In this document: in pieces, positions 6,636-13,496 of the stretch | How positions within the stretch are numbered: position 1 is the first letter of the stretch | How the letters are laid out: the number at the start of each line of letters is the position of its first letter | IMG/VR virus record: IMGVR_UViG_3300003873_000076 | Location: 1 to 21,988 of that record | Length of the DNA stretch: 21,988 nt | Reading direction: 5' to 3' (one strand) | Origin: a virus | Position numbers and translations under genes: made by a program | Notes under the pieces: model-generated | Told to the model about the DNA's origin: nothing | Databases searched by the model: none | What the model saw: only the letters and a program-made list of their open reading frames with translations

Positions 6636-7157
6636 ATGGCATATGTAACAAAAGAGGAGGCAAAAACAGCAAGGACAATAGCTAATAAGATAGCTAAAAA
6701 ATACAGATTTAAAATATCTGTTACAAAAGATGATGGGCAGTTGAATGTTGCAGTTATGAGTGGATCGGCTATAACCTTGCAAGATATAGAATGTAATCGC
6801 ATATTAAAAAGGTTTATTGATAAATACGGATTGACAATCAATAAAGAGAAAGATTTTATAGACAAATATAAAGAGTTTTTAGATGGTCCTTATTATTTAG
6901 TGATTGAACATTACTGGGAATATTTGCACATAAAAGAGATCATTCAAGATGCAAAAGGGACATCTATAAGCATATTAAAACATACATCCAAGATAGGTGA
7001 AATGCTTGAACAAATAGAAAAAAGCATTAAAAAGGCTTTAAACTGGTTTGATGAAAGCGATCCTATGACTGATTATTTTAATACTGCATTCTATTATAAT
7101 GTAACTATTGGAAAATGGAATAAAAAATATACAGTAATGGGAGGGATAAAATGTTAG
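6636..7157 (+). CDS. Unknown 173-aa protein, islet gene 3 (possible LPD29-like)
   Basis: The start is ATG 6636, preceded by a consensus ribosome site (AAGGAGG, 6624-6630); an upstream TTG at 6525 would begin inside the stem of the inverted repeat and is rejected. The protein starts with a basic helix (KEEAKTARTIANKIAKKY), then strands RFKISVTKDDGQLNVAVMSG. It ends with MTDYFNTAFYYNVTIGKW. An N-terminal 'F-K-I-S-V' strand with a closing 'D-Y-F...Y-Y-V-x-I' element recalls LPD29 domains of polyvalent proteins carried by phages and conjugative elements. That is a remembered resemblance and not a match I can test. It is translated with the tiny downstream frame by a 7-base overlap. Confidence 0.7.
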   Translation: MAYVTKEEAKTARTIANKIAKKYRFKISVTKDDGQLNVAVMSGSAITLQDIECNRILKRFIDKYGLTINKEKDFIDKYKEFLDGPYYLVIEHYWEYLHIKEIIQDAKGTSISILKHTSKIGEMLEQIEKSIKKALNWFDESDPMTDYFNTAFYYNVTIGKWNKKYTVMGGIKC

Positions 7158-7204
7158 AGGCTGTCTTTATAGTCCTTTTGCTAATAGCATTAGGGCTAAT
7201 ATAA
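7151..7204 (+). CDS. 17-aa hydrophobic peptide
   Basis: ATG 7151 overlaps the stop of the previous gene and has a strong ribosome site (GGGAGGG, 7139-7145). It encodes MLEAVFIVLLLIALGLI and stops at 7202-7204, ten bases before the terminator stem. The peptide is a single hydrophobic segment with almost no flanking charge, like leaderless membrane mini-proteins or the peptides of type I toxin systems. Translation is supported only by the ribosome site and coupling, so it may be spurious. Confidence 0.4.
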   Translation: MLEAVFIVLLLIALGLI

Positions 7205-7213
7205 AAATCTACA

Positions 7214-7246
7214 GGCTGGACGGTTTTATATCGTCCAGCCTTTTTT
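7214..7246 (+). terminator. Intrinsic terminator ending the accessory islet
   Basis: GGCTGGACG (7214-7222) pairs perfectly with CGTCCAGCC (7232-7240) around a 9-base loop, directly followed by TTTTTT (7241-7246). This is a textbook rho-independent terminator and the strongest in the window. It closes the islet and would stop transcription from terminase reaching the head genes unless antitermination occurs. Confidence 0.92.
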
Positions 7247-7635
7247 ATGTCTAATTTTCTTTATGCGGCACTCTCCATTACAATCTACATATAACTACAA
7301 TTTACAGTCAAAACGCAAATTTTACATTCTCACTGTAAGCCACTACCAAAAAAAATCAAAAAAATTTGAAAAAAATACCGTGACATTTTAAGAAATGGGC
7401 TTTAAGGTTTGTTTTTTAGGATTTTATGCTCAAAATTTACCCTCTTTGAAATGCCTTGTTTTAGGGGTTTACTAGGGGTTGAAATGTGGGGTTAAAAGGT
7501 ACTCCGTGAAGAGGAAAATCTTGTGGGGGTCGGCATAGCCTCGTTTACTCTCAAATATTTAGCTTTTATTTTTCGAGTAGCAGTATCAAGCTAAAAAGAC
7601 TTTTTGTAAAAACATTAATTGCACCTTAAAAATAC
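7247..7635 (+). other. Long non-coding region before the head operon
   Basis: No gene with a ribosome site is visible on either strand. Three copies of GGGGTT (7464-7469, 7475-7480, 7488-7493) are spaced 11 and 13 bases apart, roughly one helical turn, and another G5 run lies at about 7524-7528. An 8-bp inverted repeat TTTAGCTT/AAGCTAAA (7558-7565/7588-7595) follows. The region probably holds regulatory sites for the head operon and could also contain the packaging site, although nothing identifies it as such. Confidence 0.5.
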
Positions 7636-7677
7636 TTGACACAAAGATTGGTCGGTTTTGTCCTATTTTTGACCAAT
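7636..7677 (+). promoter_or_regulatory. Candidate head-operon promoter with overlapping dyad
   Basis: A perfect -35 box TTGACA (7636-7641) is followed by only poor -10 candidates (TCCTAT at 7661-7666, spacing 19). A 7-bp dyad, ATTGGTC (7647-7653) and GACCAAT (7671-7677), straddles the promoter position. A promoter with a weak -10 overlapped by a dyad suggests control by a repressor or activator. It lies about 35 bases before the first head gene. Confidence 0.4.
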
Positions 7678-7710
7678 TTAAAAAAGTAAGATTGTGCAAA
7701 AGAGGTGAAG

Positions 7711-7953
7711 ATGAAGAGTTTAGGCGAAAAGTTACAAGATGTTCAAGAAGCTATCTCTTACATAGAGGGTGGAAAAGTTGGAGAGTATAGGACGGGGTTG
7801 TCTTATGTTATCAGACTTCCACTATCTGTTTTATACAAGAGAGAGAATGAACTTATCAAAAAGATAGATATTTACGGGAGTGCTTATGTTGAAGGGCAAA
7901 ATACAAAGCCGAATAAAACATACAACCACATCAGTTTTACAGATAATATCTGA
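7711..7953 (+). CDS. gpW-like head-tail joining protein
   Basis: This 80-residue protein has the lambda gpW pattern: an N-terminal helix (SLGEKLQDVQEAISYIEGGK), a short beta hairpin (GEYRTGLSYVIRLPLSV), a second helix (LYKRENELIKKID) and a small tail. gpW (68 residues in lambda) joins the filled head to the tail connector and lies just before the portal gene, as here. The tail of about 18 residues is longer than in lambda. ATG 7711 is preferred over GTG 7705 because AGAGGTG (7701-7707) then acts as the ribosome site. Confidence 0.75.
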   Translation: MKSLGEKLQDVQEAISYIEGGKVGEYRTGLSYVIRLPLSVLYKRENELIKKIDIYGSAYVEGQNTKPNKTYNHISFTDNI

Positions 7954-8131
7954 TATTTATCTTTTGCCTTTTTTGGTTGGCGTAACTCTTTTTTATACGC
8001 TTGGCTCTTTTGTATCTATCTCTTTTGATATAACTCTTTGGAGTATTTATACAAGAATTGTCTTTGCATTTCTCACTTTGGTTTTTTTCATATTTCTCCT
8101 TTATATCAAGATAAGGAGCTTTAAAAAATGA
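7886..8131 (+). CDS. Two-TM small membrane protein, possible holin
   Basis: This 81-residue protein starts at ATG 7886 (GGGAG at 7876-7880) inside the gpW gene and ends by ATGA overlap with the portal (8128-8131). It has a basic N-terminus (KGKIQSRIKH), a first hydrophobic segment at about 25-43 (YLLPFLVGVTLFYTLGSF) and a second at about 57-74 (RIVFAFLTLVFFIFLLYI), ending in basic KIRSFKK. Two TM segments with a positive C-terminus fit small holins or superinfection-exclusion proteins. Its place between gpW and portal is unusual, and no endolysin is next to it, so the holin idea is weak. The double overlap supports it being a real gene. Confidence 0.6.
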   Translation: MLKGKIQSRIKHTTTSVLQIISDIYLLPFLVGVTLFYTLGSFVSISFDITLWSIYTRIVFAFLTLVFFIFLLYIKIRSFKK

Positions 8132-9528
8132 GCTTCTTATCTGATGCTTCAACCGTTATAAATGCAAGTTTTTATGAGGGTGGCAAGATAACAAAAACAA
8201 ATGCCGACTTCACAAATGCAATAGGAACTTTTGAAGATACAGCAGCGAATGACCGTCTTGAGATGATGAAAAGGGCAAGATGGCTACACGAAAACAATCC
8301 AATCATTGCTAACATAGATGAAACTATCAAAAACAATGTTATAGCAAACGGTATAAAACTAAAATCCTTAGTAAAAGATAAAAACATAGCAGATGAAATA
8401 GAAGAGAAATATAAGCAAAGAATGGAAAATAAAGATGCTTTTTCTCTTGACGGTAAAACTGCCGGCACGATATGTGAAAGACTTATACTTGGTGCTAAAA
8501 TGATGGATGGTGAGAGCATAGTAAATTATATTATCACAAATGATAAATTTCATCCTCTTAAAGTTCAAGTTATAGAGGCATCACAATTTGATTTGTCAAA
8601 ATATGGAGACAATATCTATAGCGGTGTTGAAGTAAATAAATACAATAAACCTATCAAATACTACTTTACCGATGATAAATATAATGAGTTTGAAGTTGAT
8701 GCTAAAAATATCCTCCATATAATGAATATGGAAAACAGAGCATCTCAAATAAGAGGTGTTACTGACTATAAACAGGTCATACTTGACCTTAAAAACTTTA
8801 TGGCTTACAACACAGCTCTTATACAAAATGCAAGAGTAAGAGCAAATCTACCTTACTATGTAACTACTGAAAATCCATCAGGATCAAGAAGAGGAAATGA
8901 AAGCGAAACAAACTCTCAACTCCAACAGATAAACGGCTTGATAGTGCATTATCTAAACAGAGGTGAAGAGCTAAAGCAACTTGACCCTAAAGTAGCAGGA
9001 GATAACCATAAGGATTTTTTGATGATGGTTATCAGACTGATAGCAAGTGGTAGAAAAGTAAGCTATGAGTTGGCTTTTAGGGACTATTCGCAGGTAAATT
9101 TTGCATCAAGCAGAGCATCGCTCATACAGGACAATAAAAGATTTGATTTTGAGCAGTATCAGCATATCTTAAACTTTAAAAATCCTGACTTTGAAAGATG
9201 GCTTGATGTGATGGTTTATAGTGGCAATATCAAGTCTATAAAACCGTCATACTACACAACACACAAAAACGAATTTCTTAAGAAAAACTGGATACCACCT
9301 GCAAGAGAATGGGTTGATCCTTTAAAAGACATTACAGCTATCAAAGAAAAATTAAACCTAAACATGACAACTCTCACAAGAGAGATAGCAAAACAAGGGC
9401 TTGACATAGAAGATGTTATAGCGGAAAAACAAAAAGAGAAAAAGATGTTTGAAGATGCTGGGTTGGCATACATAGACACAACTCCAAATTTACAACTTCA
9501 TCAAATATTGTTAGGAGAAAAGGAATGA
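8128..9528 (+). CDS. Portal protein (lambda gpB family)
   Basis: This 466-residue protein forms the dodecameric ring at the head vertex through which DNA enters and leaves. It has the lambda portal signature: the early segment LEMMKRARWLHENNPIIANIDETIKNNVIANGIKL, the middle VIEASQFDL...SGVEVNKYNKPIKYYFTDD, the stem helix region DLKNFMAYNTALIQNARVRA, and the hallmark C-terminal YSQVNFASSRASLIQ. It is shorter than lambda gpB (533). It couples to the two-TM gene upstream and the protease gene downstream by ATGA-type overlaps. Its N-terminus lacks the extension that lambda trims. Confidence 0.9.
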   Translation: MSFLSDASTVINASFYEGGKITKTNADFTNAIGTFEDTAANDRLEMMKRARWLHENNPIIANIDETIKNNVIANGIKLKSLVKDKNIADEIEEKYKQRMENKDAFSLDGKTAGTICERLILGAKMMDGESIVNYIITNDKFHPLKVQVIEASQFDLSKYGDNIYSGVEVNKYNKPIKYYFTDDKYNEFEVDAKNILHIMNMENRASQIRGVTDYKQVILDLKNFMAYNTALIQNARVRANLPYYVTTENPSGSRRGNESETNSQLQQINGLIVHYLNRGEELKQLDPKVAGDNHKDFLMMVIRLIASGRKVSYELAFRDYSQVNFASSRASLIQDNKRFDFEQYQHILNFKNPDFERWLDVMVYSGNIKSIKPSYYTTHKNEFLKKNWIPPAREWVDPLKDITAIKEKLNLNMTTLTREIAKQGLDIEDVIAEKQKEKKMFEDAGLAYIDTTPNLQLHQILLGEKE

Positions 9529-11702
9529 ACTTAGAAACTATGCTTTACGATAGTGTTTGGCTTACATCCAAAGAGAATTTAGAAAACATTATCAACATAG
9601 CTACAAGAAAAACAAGTGATATTAAATCAGCATTAGAGATAGCAAACAAAAACCAAGAGTATCTACTATCCAATGGGCTTGATAACTCAAATAGACTATC
9701 TAAAAGGTCATACATCAACCAAAATGTAGGGGTTATATCCATAACAGGCTCATTAGTAAGATATGGGGATATGTTTACGGATATTAGCGGTGCAACAAGC
9801 ACAGAAACCATAATGCAAGACTTAAATATCTTGCTTCAAGATCCAAGAGTGGAGAAAATCATCCTTTCTATAGATAGTGGCGGTGGTCATGTAAACGGCA
9901 TAAGCGAACTTAGTGATGTGATTTACCAAAACAGAGGCAAGATAGTAGCTCATGTAAAAGGTATGGCTTGTAGTGCGGCTTATTGGATAGCAAGTGCTAC
10001 ATCCAAAATATACATAGAAGATACCAGCATAGTAGGCAATATCGGTGCAATTATGGGAGTGCCTAAAGGTAGTGAGAATATTATCAGATTTGTATCTTCC
10101 CAATCTCCAAATAAAGCTCCAAATCCTGAAAGTGAAGCGGGTTTAAAAGAGTATCAAAAAAGAGTTGATGATGTTGCAAAAGTCTTTATAGACAAAGTTT
10201 CGCTCCATCTTGGCATCGGTGCTGAAGATGTGGTAAGTCGATTTGGCGGCGGCTCAGTTTTTGTCGGTGAAGAGGCGGTAAAAATTGGCTTGGCTCATAG
10301 TGTTACTTCTCTAAGTAACCTAATGAATAAATTTTTGAAAGGAGGCAATATGCCTAAATCAAACGGAATTAGTGGCACTATGGCAAGTGAGCCTAATGCT
10401 ACAGTAAACACAGAGGATATTAAGTCTCAGTTGGAAGCTCAAAATCAAACCATTGAGCAACTACAAGCACAATTAGCAGAGCAAAGAAGACAAAAAGCTA
10501 TAGGTGATGTTATCGGTGAAAATGCTGACCTCTTTACACAAGATGAAATAGCAGCTTTTATGAGTGATAAAACTCAAAATGAAAATACAGTTGCTATGAA
10601 ACTTGTAGAAAAGCTAAAAGCTAAACAAACACCGGTATCAGTTACAGTCGGAGAGCCAAATGTAGATGTCGAAGCTATCACAAATGCTATCTTGGCAAAA
10701 TCAGGTATAGCTATCGAGGCAAATGCAGATAAAGGATTTGCAAACAAAGATGTTTTACAGCTTTTAGCAATGGCAAACGGGGTAAATCTCAACACCGCAT
10801 CTCAAGGTGAAGTGATAGCAAGTATGAATACAGGTAACTTTCCTCTCATACTAAGCAATGTCCAAAACAAAATCATAGCAAATGCTTATGATAAAGTGCC
10901 GGTAACTTATAGAGAATGGACTAAATCAGTTGGATTGAAAGATTTTAAAATGCAAAGTGTGTTAAGTTTTAACGGCTTTGATAGTGAGTTTAAACAATTA
11001 ACTGAGGGTGGAAGCTTAGAGTATGGTGTTAGAAGTGAAGATGGTCTTGATTGGAGACTATTTAGCTATGGCAAGAAGTTTGCACTCAATTATGAGGATA
11101 TTGTAAATGATGATTTGGATGCTTTTTCAGACAATCTTAAAGATTTGGTTGAAAATATCGAAGTTTGGAAAAATAGACAAGTTTACGACATGCTACTTGG
11201 TAGAGGCAACTATGCCAACTATAAAATGGCTGACGGCAAAGCGATATTTGACAGTTCTCACAACAACACAGGAACCGCAGGTGCGATAAGTGAAGATACT
11301 TTGCTTGAGGGCTATACAAAAATGGTATCTCAAACTGTAAAAGTCGGAAGAAATAAAAAAAGACCGGCAGGAATATTCCCTAAAAATATTATATTCTCAG
11401 CAGATCAAACTCCAAAAGTTACAACATTGCTCAACACAAACGGTGCAAACGGAGTAAATGACAATGTAGTCAAAAACTTAGTATCTCCAATCCCTGAGTT
11501 TGAGCTTGTAGGACAAAGTGCTTGGTTTATGACCGGTGCAAAGAAAACTCTAAGAGTTGGGTATCTAAAAAGAGAGGGCAATAGGCCAGTTATCGAAATG
11601 GTAAGAAACTCTAAGATACACGGTATCGAGTATGAATTGGCATTTAGGTTTGGTTTGGTAGCGGAAGATTATAGAAGTCTATTTAAAAATGCAGGAGCTT
11701 AG
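9525..11702 (+). CDS. Prohead protease / scaffold / major capsid fusion protein
   Basis: This 725-residue fusion combines three lambda roles (C, Nu3, E). Residues 65-235 are an S49/ClpP-like protease: SIDSGGG at 115-121, nucleophile Ser150 in GMACSAAYW, and Lys197 a likely general base. Residues 298-365 are a coiled-coil scaffold (SQLEAQNQTIEQLQAQLAEQ). From about 400 comes an HK97-fold major capsid protein of the GpT-like type, with TYREWTKSVGLKDFK, SLEYGV, YGKKFALNYEDIVNDDL and C-terminal FRFGLVAEDYRS. Such protease-capsid fusions are a known phage arrangement. An in-frame internal ribosome site (GAAAGGAGG, 10337-10345) and ATG 10350 would give a protease-free scaffold-capsid product. Confidence 0.9.
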   Translation: MNLETMLYDSVWLTSKENLENIINIATRKTSDIKSALEIANKNQEYLLSNGLDNSNRLSKRSYINQNVGVISITGSLVRYGDMFTDISGATSTETIMQDLNILLQDPRVEKIILSIDSGGGHVNGISELSDVIYQNRGKIVAHVKGMACSAAYWIASATSKIYIEDTSIVGNIGAIMGVPKGSENIIRFVSSQSPNKAPNPESEAGLKEYQKRVDDVAKVFIDKVSLHLGIGAEDVVSRFGGGSVFVGEEAVKIGLAHSVTSLSNLMNKFLKGGNMPKSNGISGTMASEPNATVNTEDIKSQLEAQNQTIEQLQAQLAEQRRQKAIGDVIGENADLFTQDEIAAFMSDKTQNENTVAMKLVEKLKAKQTPVSVTVGEPNVDVEAITNAILAKSGIAIEANADKGFANKDVLQLLAMANGVNLNTASQGEVIASMNTGNFPLILSNVQNKIIANAYDKVPVTYREWTKSVGLKDFKMQSVLSFNGFDSEFKQLTEGGSLEYGVRSEDGLDWRLFSYGKKFALNYEDIVNDDLDAFSDNLKDLVENIEVWKNRQVYDMLLGRGNYANYKMADGKAIFDSSHNNTGTAGAISEDTLLEGYTKMVSQTVKVGRNKKRPAGIFPKNIIFSADQTPKVTTLLNTNGANGVNDNVVKNLVSPIPEFELVGQSAWFMTGAKKTLRVGYLKREGNRPVIEMVRNSKIHGIEYELAFRFGLVAEDYRSLFKNAGA
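10337..10352 (+). promoter_or_regulatory. Internal in-frame ribosome site and start (scaffold-capsid)
   Basis: GAAAGGAGG (10337-10345), one of the strongest Shine-Dalgarno sequences in the window, lies four bases before ATG 10350, which is in frame with the fusion gene (codon 276). The product would be 450 residues (10350-11702): scaffold plus capsid protein without the protease. In lambda, Nu3 is made in just this way from inside gene C. Confidence 0.7.
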
Positions 11703-11704
11703 AA

Positions 11705-12037
11705 ATGGCATATTTAGTAACAGATAACAACACAAATTTAGCAAAGATAGATGTAACTCTATCAGCAGATACAGCTCCCGGCTCATTTTTGGCAGTCGGG
11801 GAAGTTGTAGGAGTAGTTGAAGTAGGTGGCTCAGCCGGTGAGACAGTAGCACTTACTCTAAATGGCACTTGGGAGGCTGATACTGCTGATACATTTGCAG
11901 TAGGCGATAAAGCTTACTTAAAGCCTGATGGAACTATCACAAAAAATGCAGATGACGGAGCCGGCACAAGCTATACATTTACCGGTACTTGCTTTGATGC
12001 AGGGACTGGGTATGTAGTCATATTGTTAGGTAGATAA
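11705..12037 (+). CDS. Head decoration protein (DUF2190/gpD-like)
   Basis: This 110-residue all-beta protein fits the cement/decoration role of lambda gpD or DUF2190 proteins, which bind the expanded capsid and stabilise it. Characteristic pieces are ADTAPGSFLAVGEVVGVVEVGG, the central ETVALTLNGTWEADTADTFAVGDKAYLKPDGT, and the closing strand GYVVILLG. It starts two bases after the capsid stop and ends overlapping the next start (TAATG), so stoichiometric expression with the capsid is expected. Confidence 0.8.
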   Translation: MAYLVTDNNTNLAKIDVTLSADTAPGSFLAVGEVVGVVEVGGSAGETVALTLNGTWEADTADTFAVGDKAYLKPDGTITKNADDGAGTSYTFTGTCFDAGTGYVVILLGR

Positions 12038-12378
12038 TGAGTTTAAAAGAGCAGTTATCAAGTGACGCAAATGCTATGCTAAACAGTGATGAGTTAGCTT
12101 TAGAGGCTACTTATCATAAAAAAGATGGCACAAACATATCACTAAACTGCTTTTTAGATGCTCTATCATCAAACAATATGCTAAGAGGCAATAAAGAGGT
12201 TGAGGATATGTTGTTAGCTCATGTTCATATAGACTTTACACCTGAAGTGTATGATGAGTTTAGTGTTGATGGTGATACTTACAAGATCACCTCTTATGAC
12301 AAAAATGACCTTTTTACCTCTTTGCATCTTAGTAAAAATAAAAGACCTACCGGAAAAAACTATGGCTTTAGAAGTTGA
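12037..12378 (+). CDS. Head-tail joining protein (lambda FII-like)
   Basis: This 113-residue protein sits where lambda FII lies, between the capsid/decoration genes and gpZ. It has the small beta-barrel pattern of FII-type connectors: LALEATYHKKDGTNISLNCFLD, then AHVHIDFTPEVYDEFSVDGDTYKITSYDKNDLFTSLHL, with 'DEF.VDGDTYKI' matching the 'G-D-x-L-x-I-x-G' turn common to the family. Sequence similarity is low and the call rests on order and fold pattern. FII proteins form the hexameric interface receiving the tail. It overlaps the next gene by 17 bases. Confidence 0.65.
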   Translation: MSLKEQLSSDANAMLNSDELALEATYHKKDGTNISLNCFLDALSSNNMLRGNKEVEDMLLAHVHIDFTPEVYDEFSVDGDTYKITSYDKNDLFTSLHLSKNKRPTGKNYGFRS

Positions 12379-13006
12379 TTTTAGCGAAGCATTGGGCAGA
12401 CTTGAGGTGTTAAAAGCTCAAGCTCCGAACTATGCTATGGAAGCTATGCAAAAAAGTGCAGCAGAGCTTAGAAAAGCAATGATACAAAAAGCCAATAGCT
12501 ATGGCACTCATGATTGGGGCAAAAAAGAGGTAAACGGCTTTAAGCGTATCACTTTTGGTGAGAGTAAGAAAAGAGCTTACTCAAGGCAAGGTGATAGAGT
12601 AAGCGGTAAAAATGAAAACTTAGCAGAGTTTATAAGATTTCAAGCTTACGATAGAAGCAAAAAAGTCCTTGTAGGCTTTATGAATGAGAAAAAAGGCTTT
12701 AAATCATATAGATATGATGATGGCAAAAAGACACCATATACCTATGTGAGTGGAGTTTATGTAAAAGAGATAGGCGAGAGGATGGAAAAAGGAGGCAAGA
12801 TAGACTTAACCAAAAAACAAAGAGCTATGTTTAGATACTCAGGTATGAATACCATAGCAAATAGAGGTTGGGTCAAAAGAGTTGCAAGACCGATAGTCAA
12901 GCCGACATTCCAATCAAAAAGAGGAGAAGTTATAAACAAGATAAAAGATATTTATACAAAACTTGTTTCTAACTCATCAAATAACTCTTTTAGGACAGCA
13001 TCATGA
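12362..13006 (+). CDS. Minor tail protein Z-like (neck/tail completion)
   Basis: This 214-residue protein corresponds by position and pattern to lambda gpZ and HK97 gp10-type tail completion proteins (lambda gpZ 192 residues). It begins with a helix (SEALGRLEVLKAQAPNYAMEAMQKSAAELRKAM), has a middle loop rich in Lys/Gly, and ends with RGWVKRVARPIVKPTFQSKRGEVINKIKDIYTKL. The start is ATG 12362: upstream in-frame codons lie entirely within the previous gene. It helps make the tail's upper end competent to bind heads. The stop overlaps the next gene as ATGA. Confidence 0.75.
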   Translation: MALEVDFSEALGRLEVLKAQAPNYAMEAMQKSAAELRKAMIQKANSYGTHDWGKKEVNGFKRITFGESKKRAYSRQGDRVSGKNENLAEFIRFQAYDRSKKVLVGFMNEKKGFKSYRYDDGKKTPYTYVSGVYVKEIGERMEKGGKIDLTKKQRAMFRYSGMNTIANRGWVKRVARPIVKPTFQSKRGEVINKIKDIYTKLVSNSSNNSFRTAS

Positions 13007-13485
13007 TAACCAATCAAGAGATAAGTGAATTTTTAATATCAAAATTATCAAATTCATCACAATTAAGTGATTATGCAAATGCTAATTTTGGTAAAGACCC
13101 ACTTATCTTTTTAGGCATTGATGTAGAAAACCCTCCAAAAGATAGCGACTACCCTATCATAGCACTATCCCCTCTTGTAAATGAGATGAGTGACAGCAAC
13201 ACAAACTTTGACTATGAGATAGTTTTGCATATCTTTATAGAGGGTGGTAAAACCCCAAATATAACAGATAATGTTGTCCGATACGAGGGCATTTACAAGG
13301 TAGAAGGGTTAGGGAATATCGTTGTAAAAGAGTTAAAAGATGCTTTTTGTGATACAAATCTTGAAGCTTACGAAATAACCTTTTATAACCATGAAATAAC
13401 ACTATTTCCCATCTATACAGGGGCGGTAATAGTAAACTTTAGTGTGCCTAATGTAGTAGGCGATACACAATTAAATTTAACATAA
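13003..13485 (+). CDS. Tail terminator protein (gpU-like)
   Basis: This 160-residue protein occupies the lambda gpU position between gpZ and the tail tube. The pattern fits tail terminators: an N-terminal helix (TNQEISEFLISKLS), 'YPIIALSPLVNEMSDSN' and then a beta sheet (FDYEIVLHIFIEGG), an alpha helix with KVEGLGNIVVKELKDAF, and a final strand ('GAVIVNFSVPNV'). It would form the hexamer that caps the finished tail and sets its final length together with the tape measure. The start follows AGGA at about 12991 and overlaps the upstream stop. Confidence 0.65.
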   Translation: MITNQEISEFLISKLSNSSQLSDYANANFGKDPLIFLGIDVENPPKDSDYPIIALSPLVNEMSDSNTNFDYEIVLHIFIEGGKTPNITDNVVRYEGIYKVEGLGNIVVKELKDAFCDTNLEAYEITFYNHEITLFPIYTGAVIVNFSVPNVVGDTQLNLT

Positions 13486-13496
13486 AGGATTAGAAA

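Noticed and set aside
11107-11289. 60-codon + strand frame within the capsid coding region
   Set aside because: Out-of-frame shadow of the major capsid gene, no ribosome site, no conserved features.
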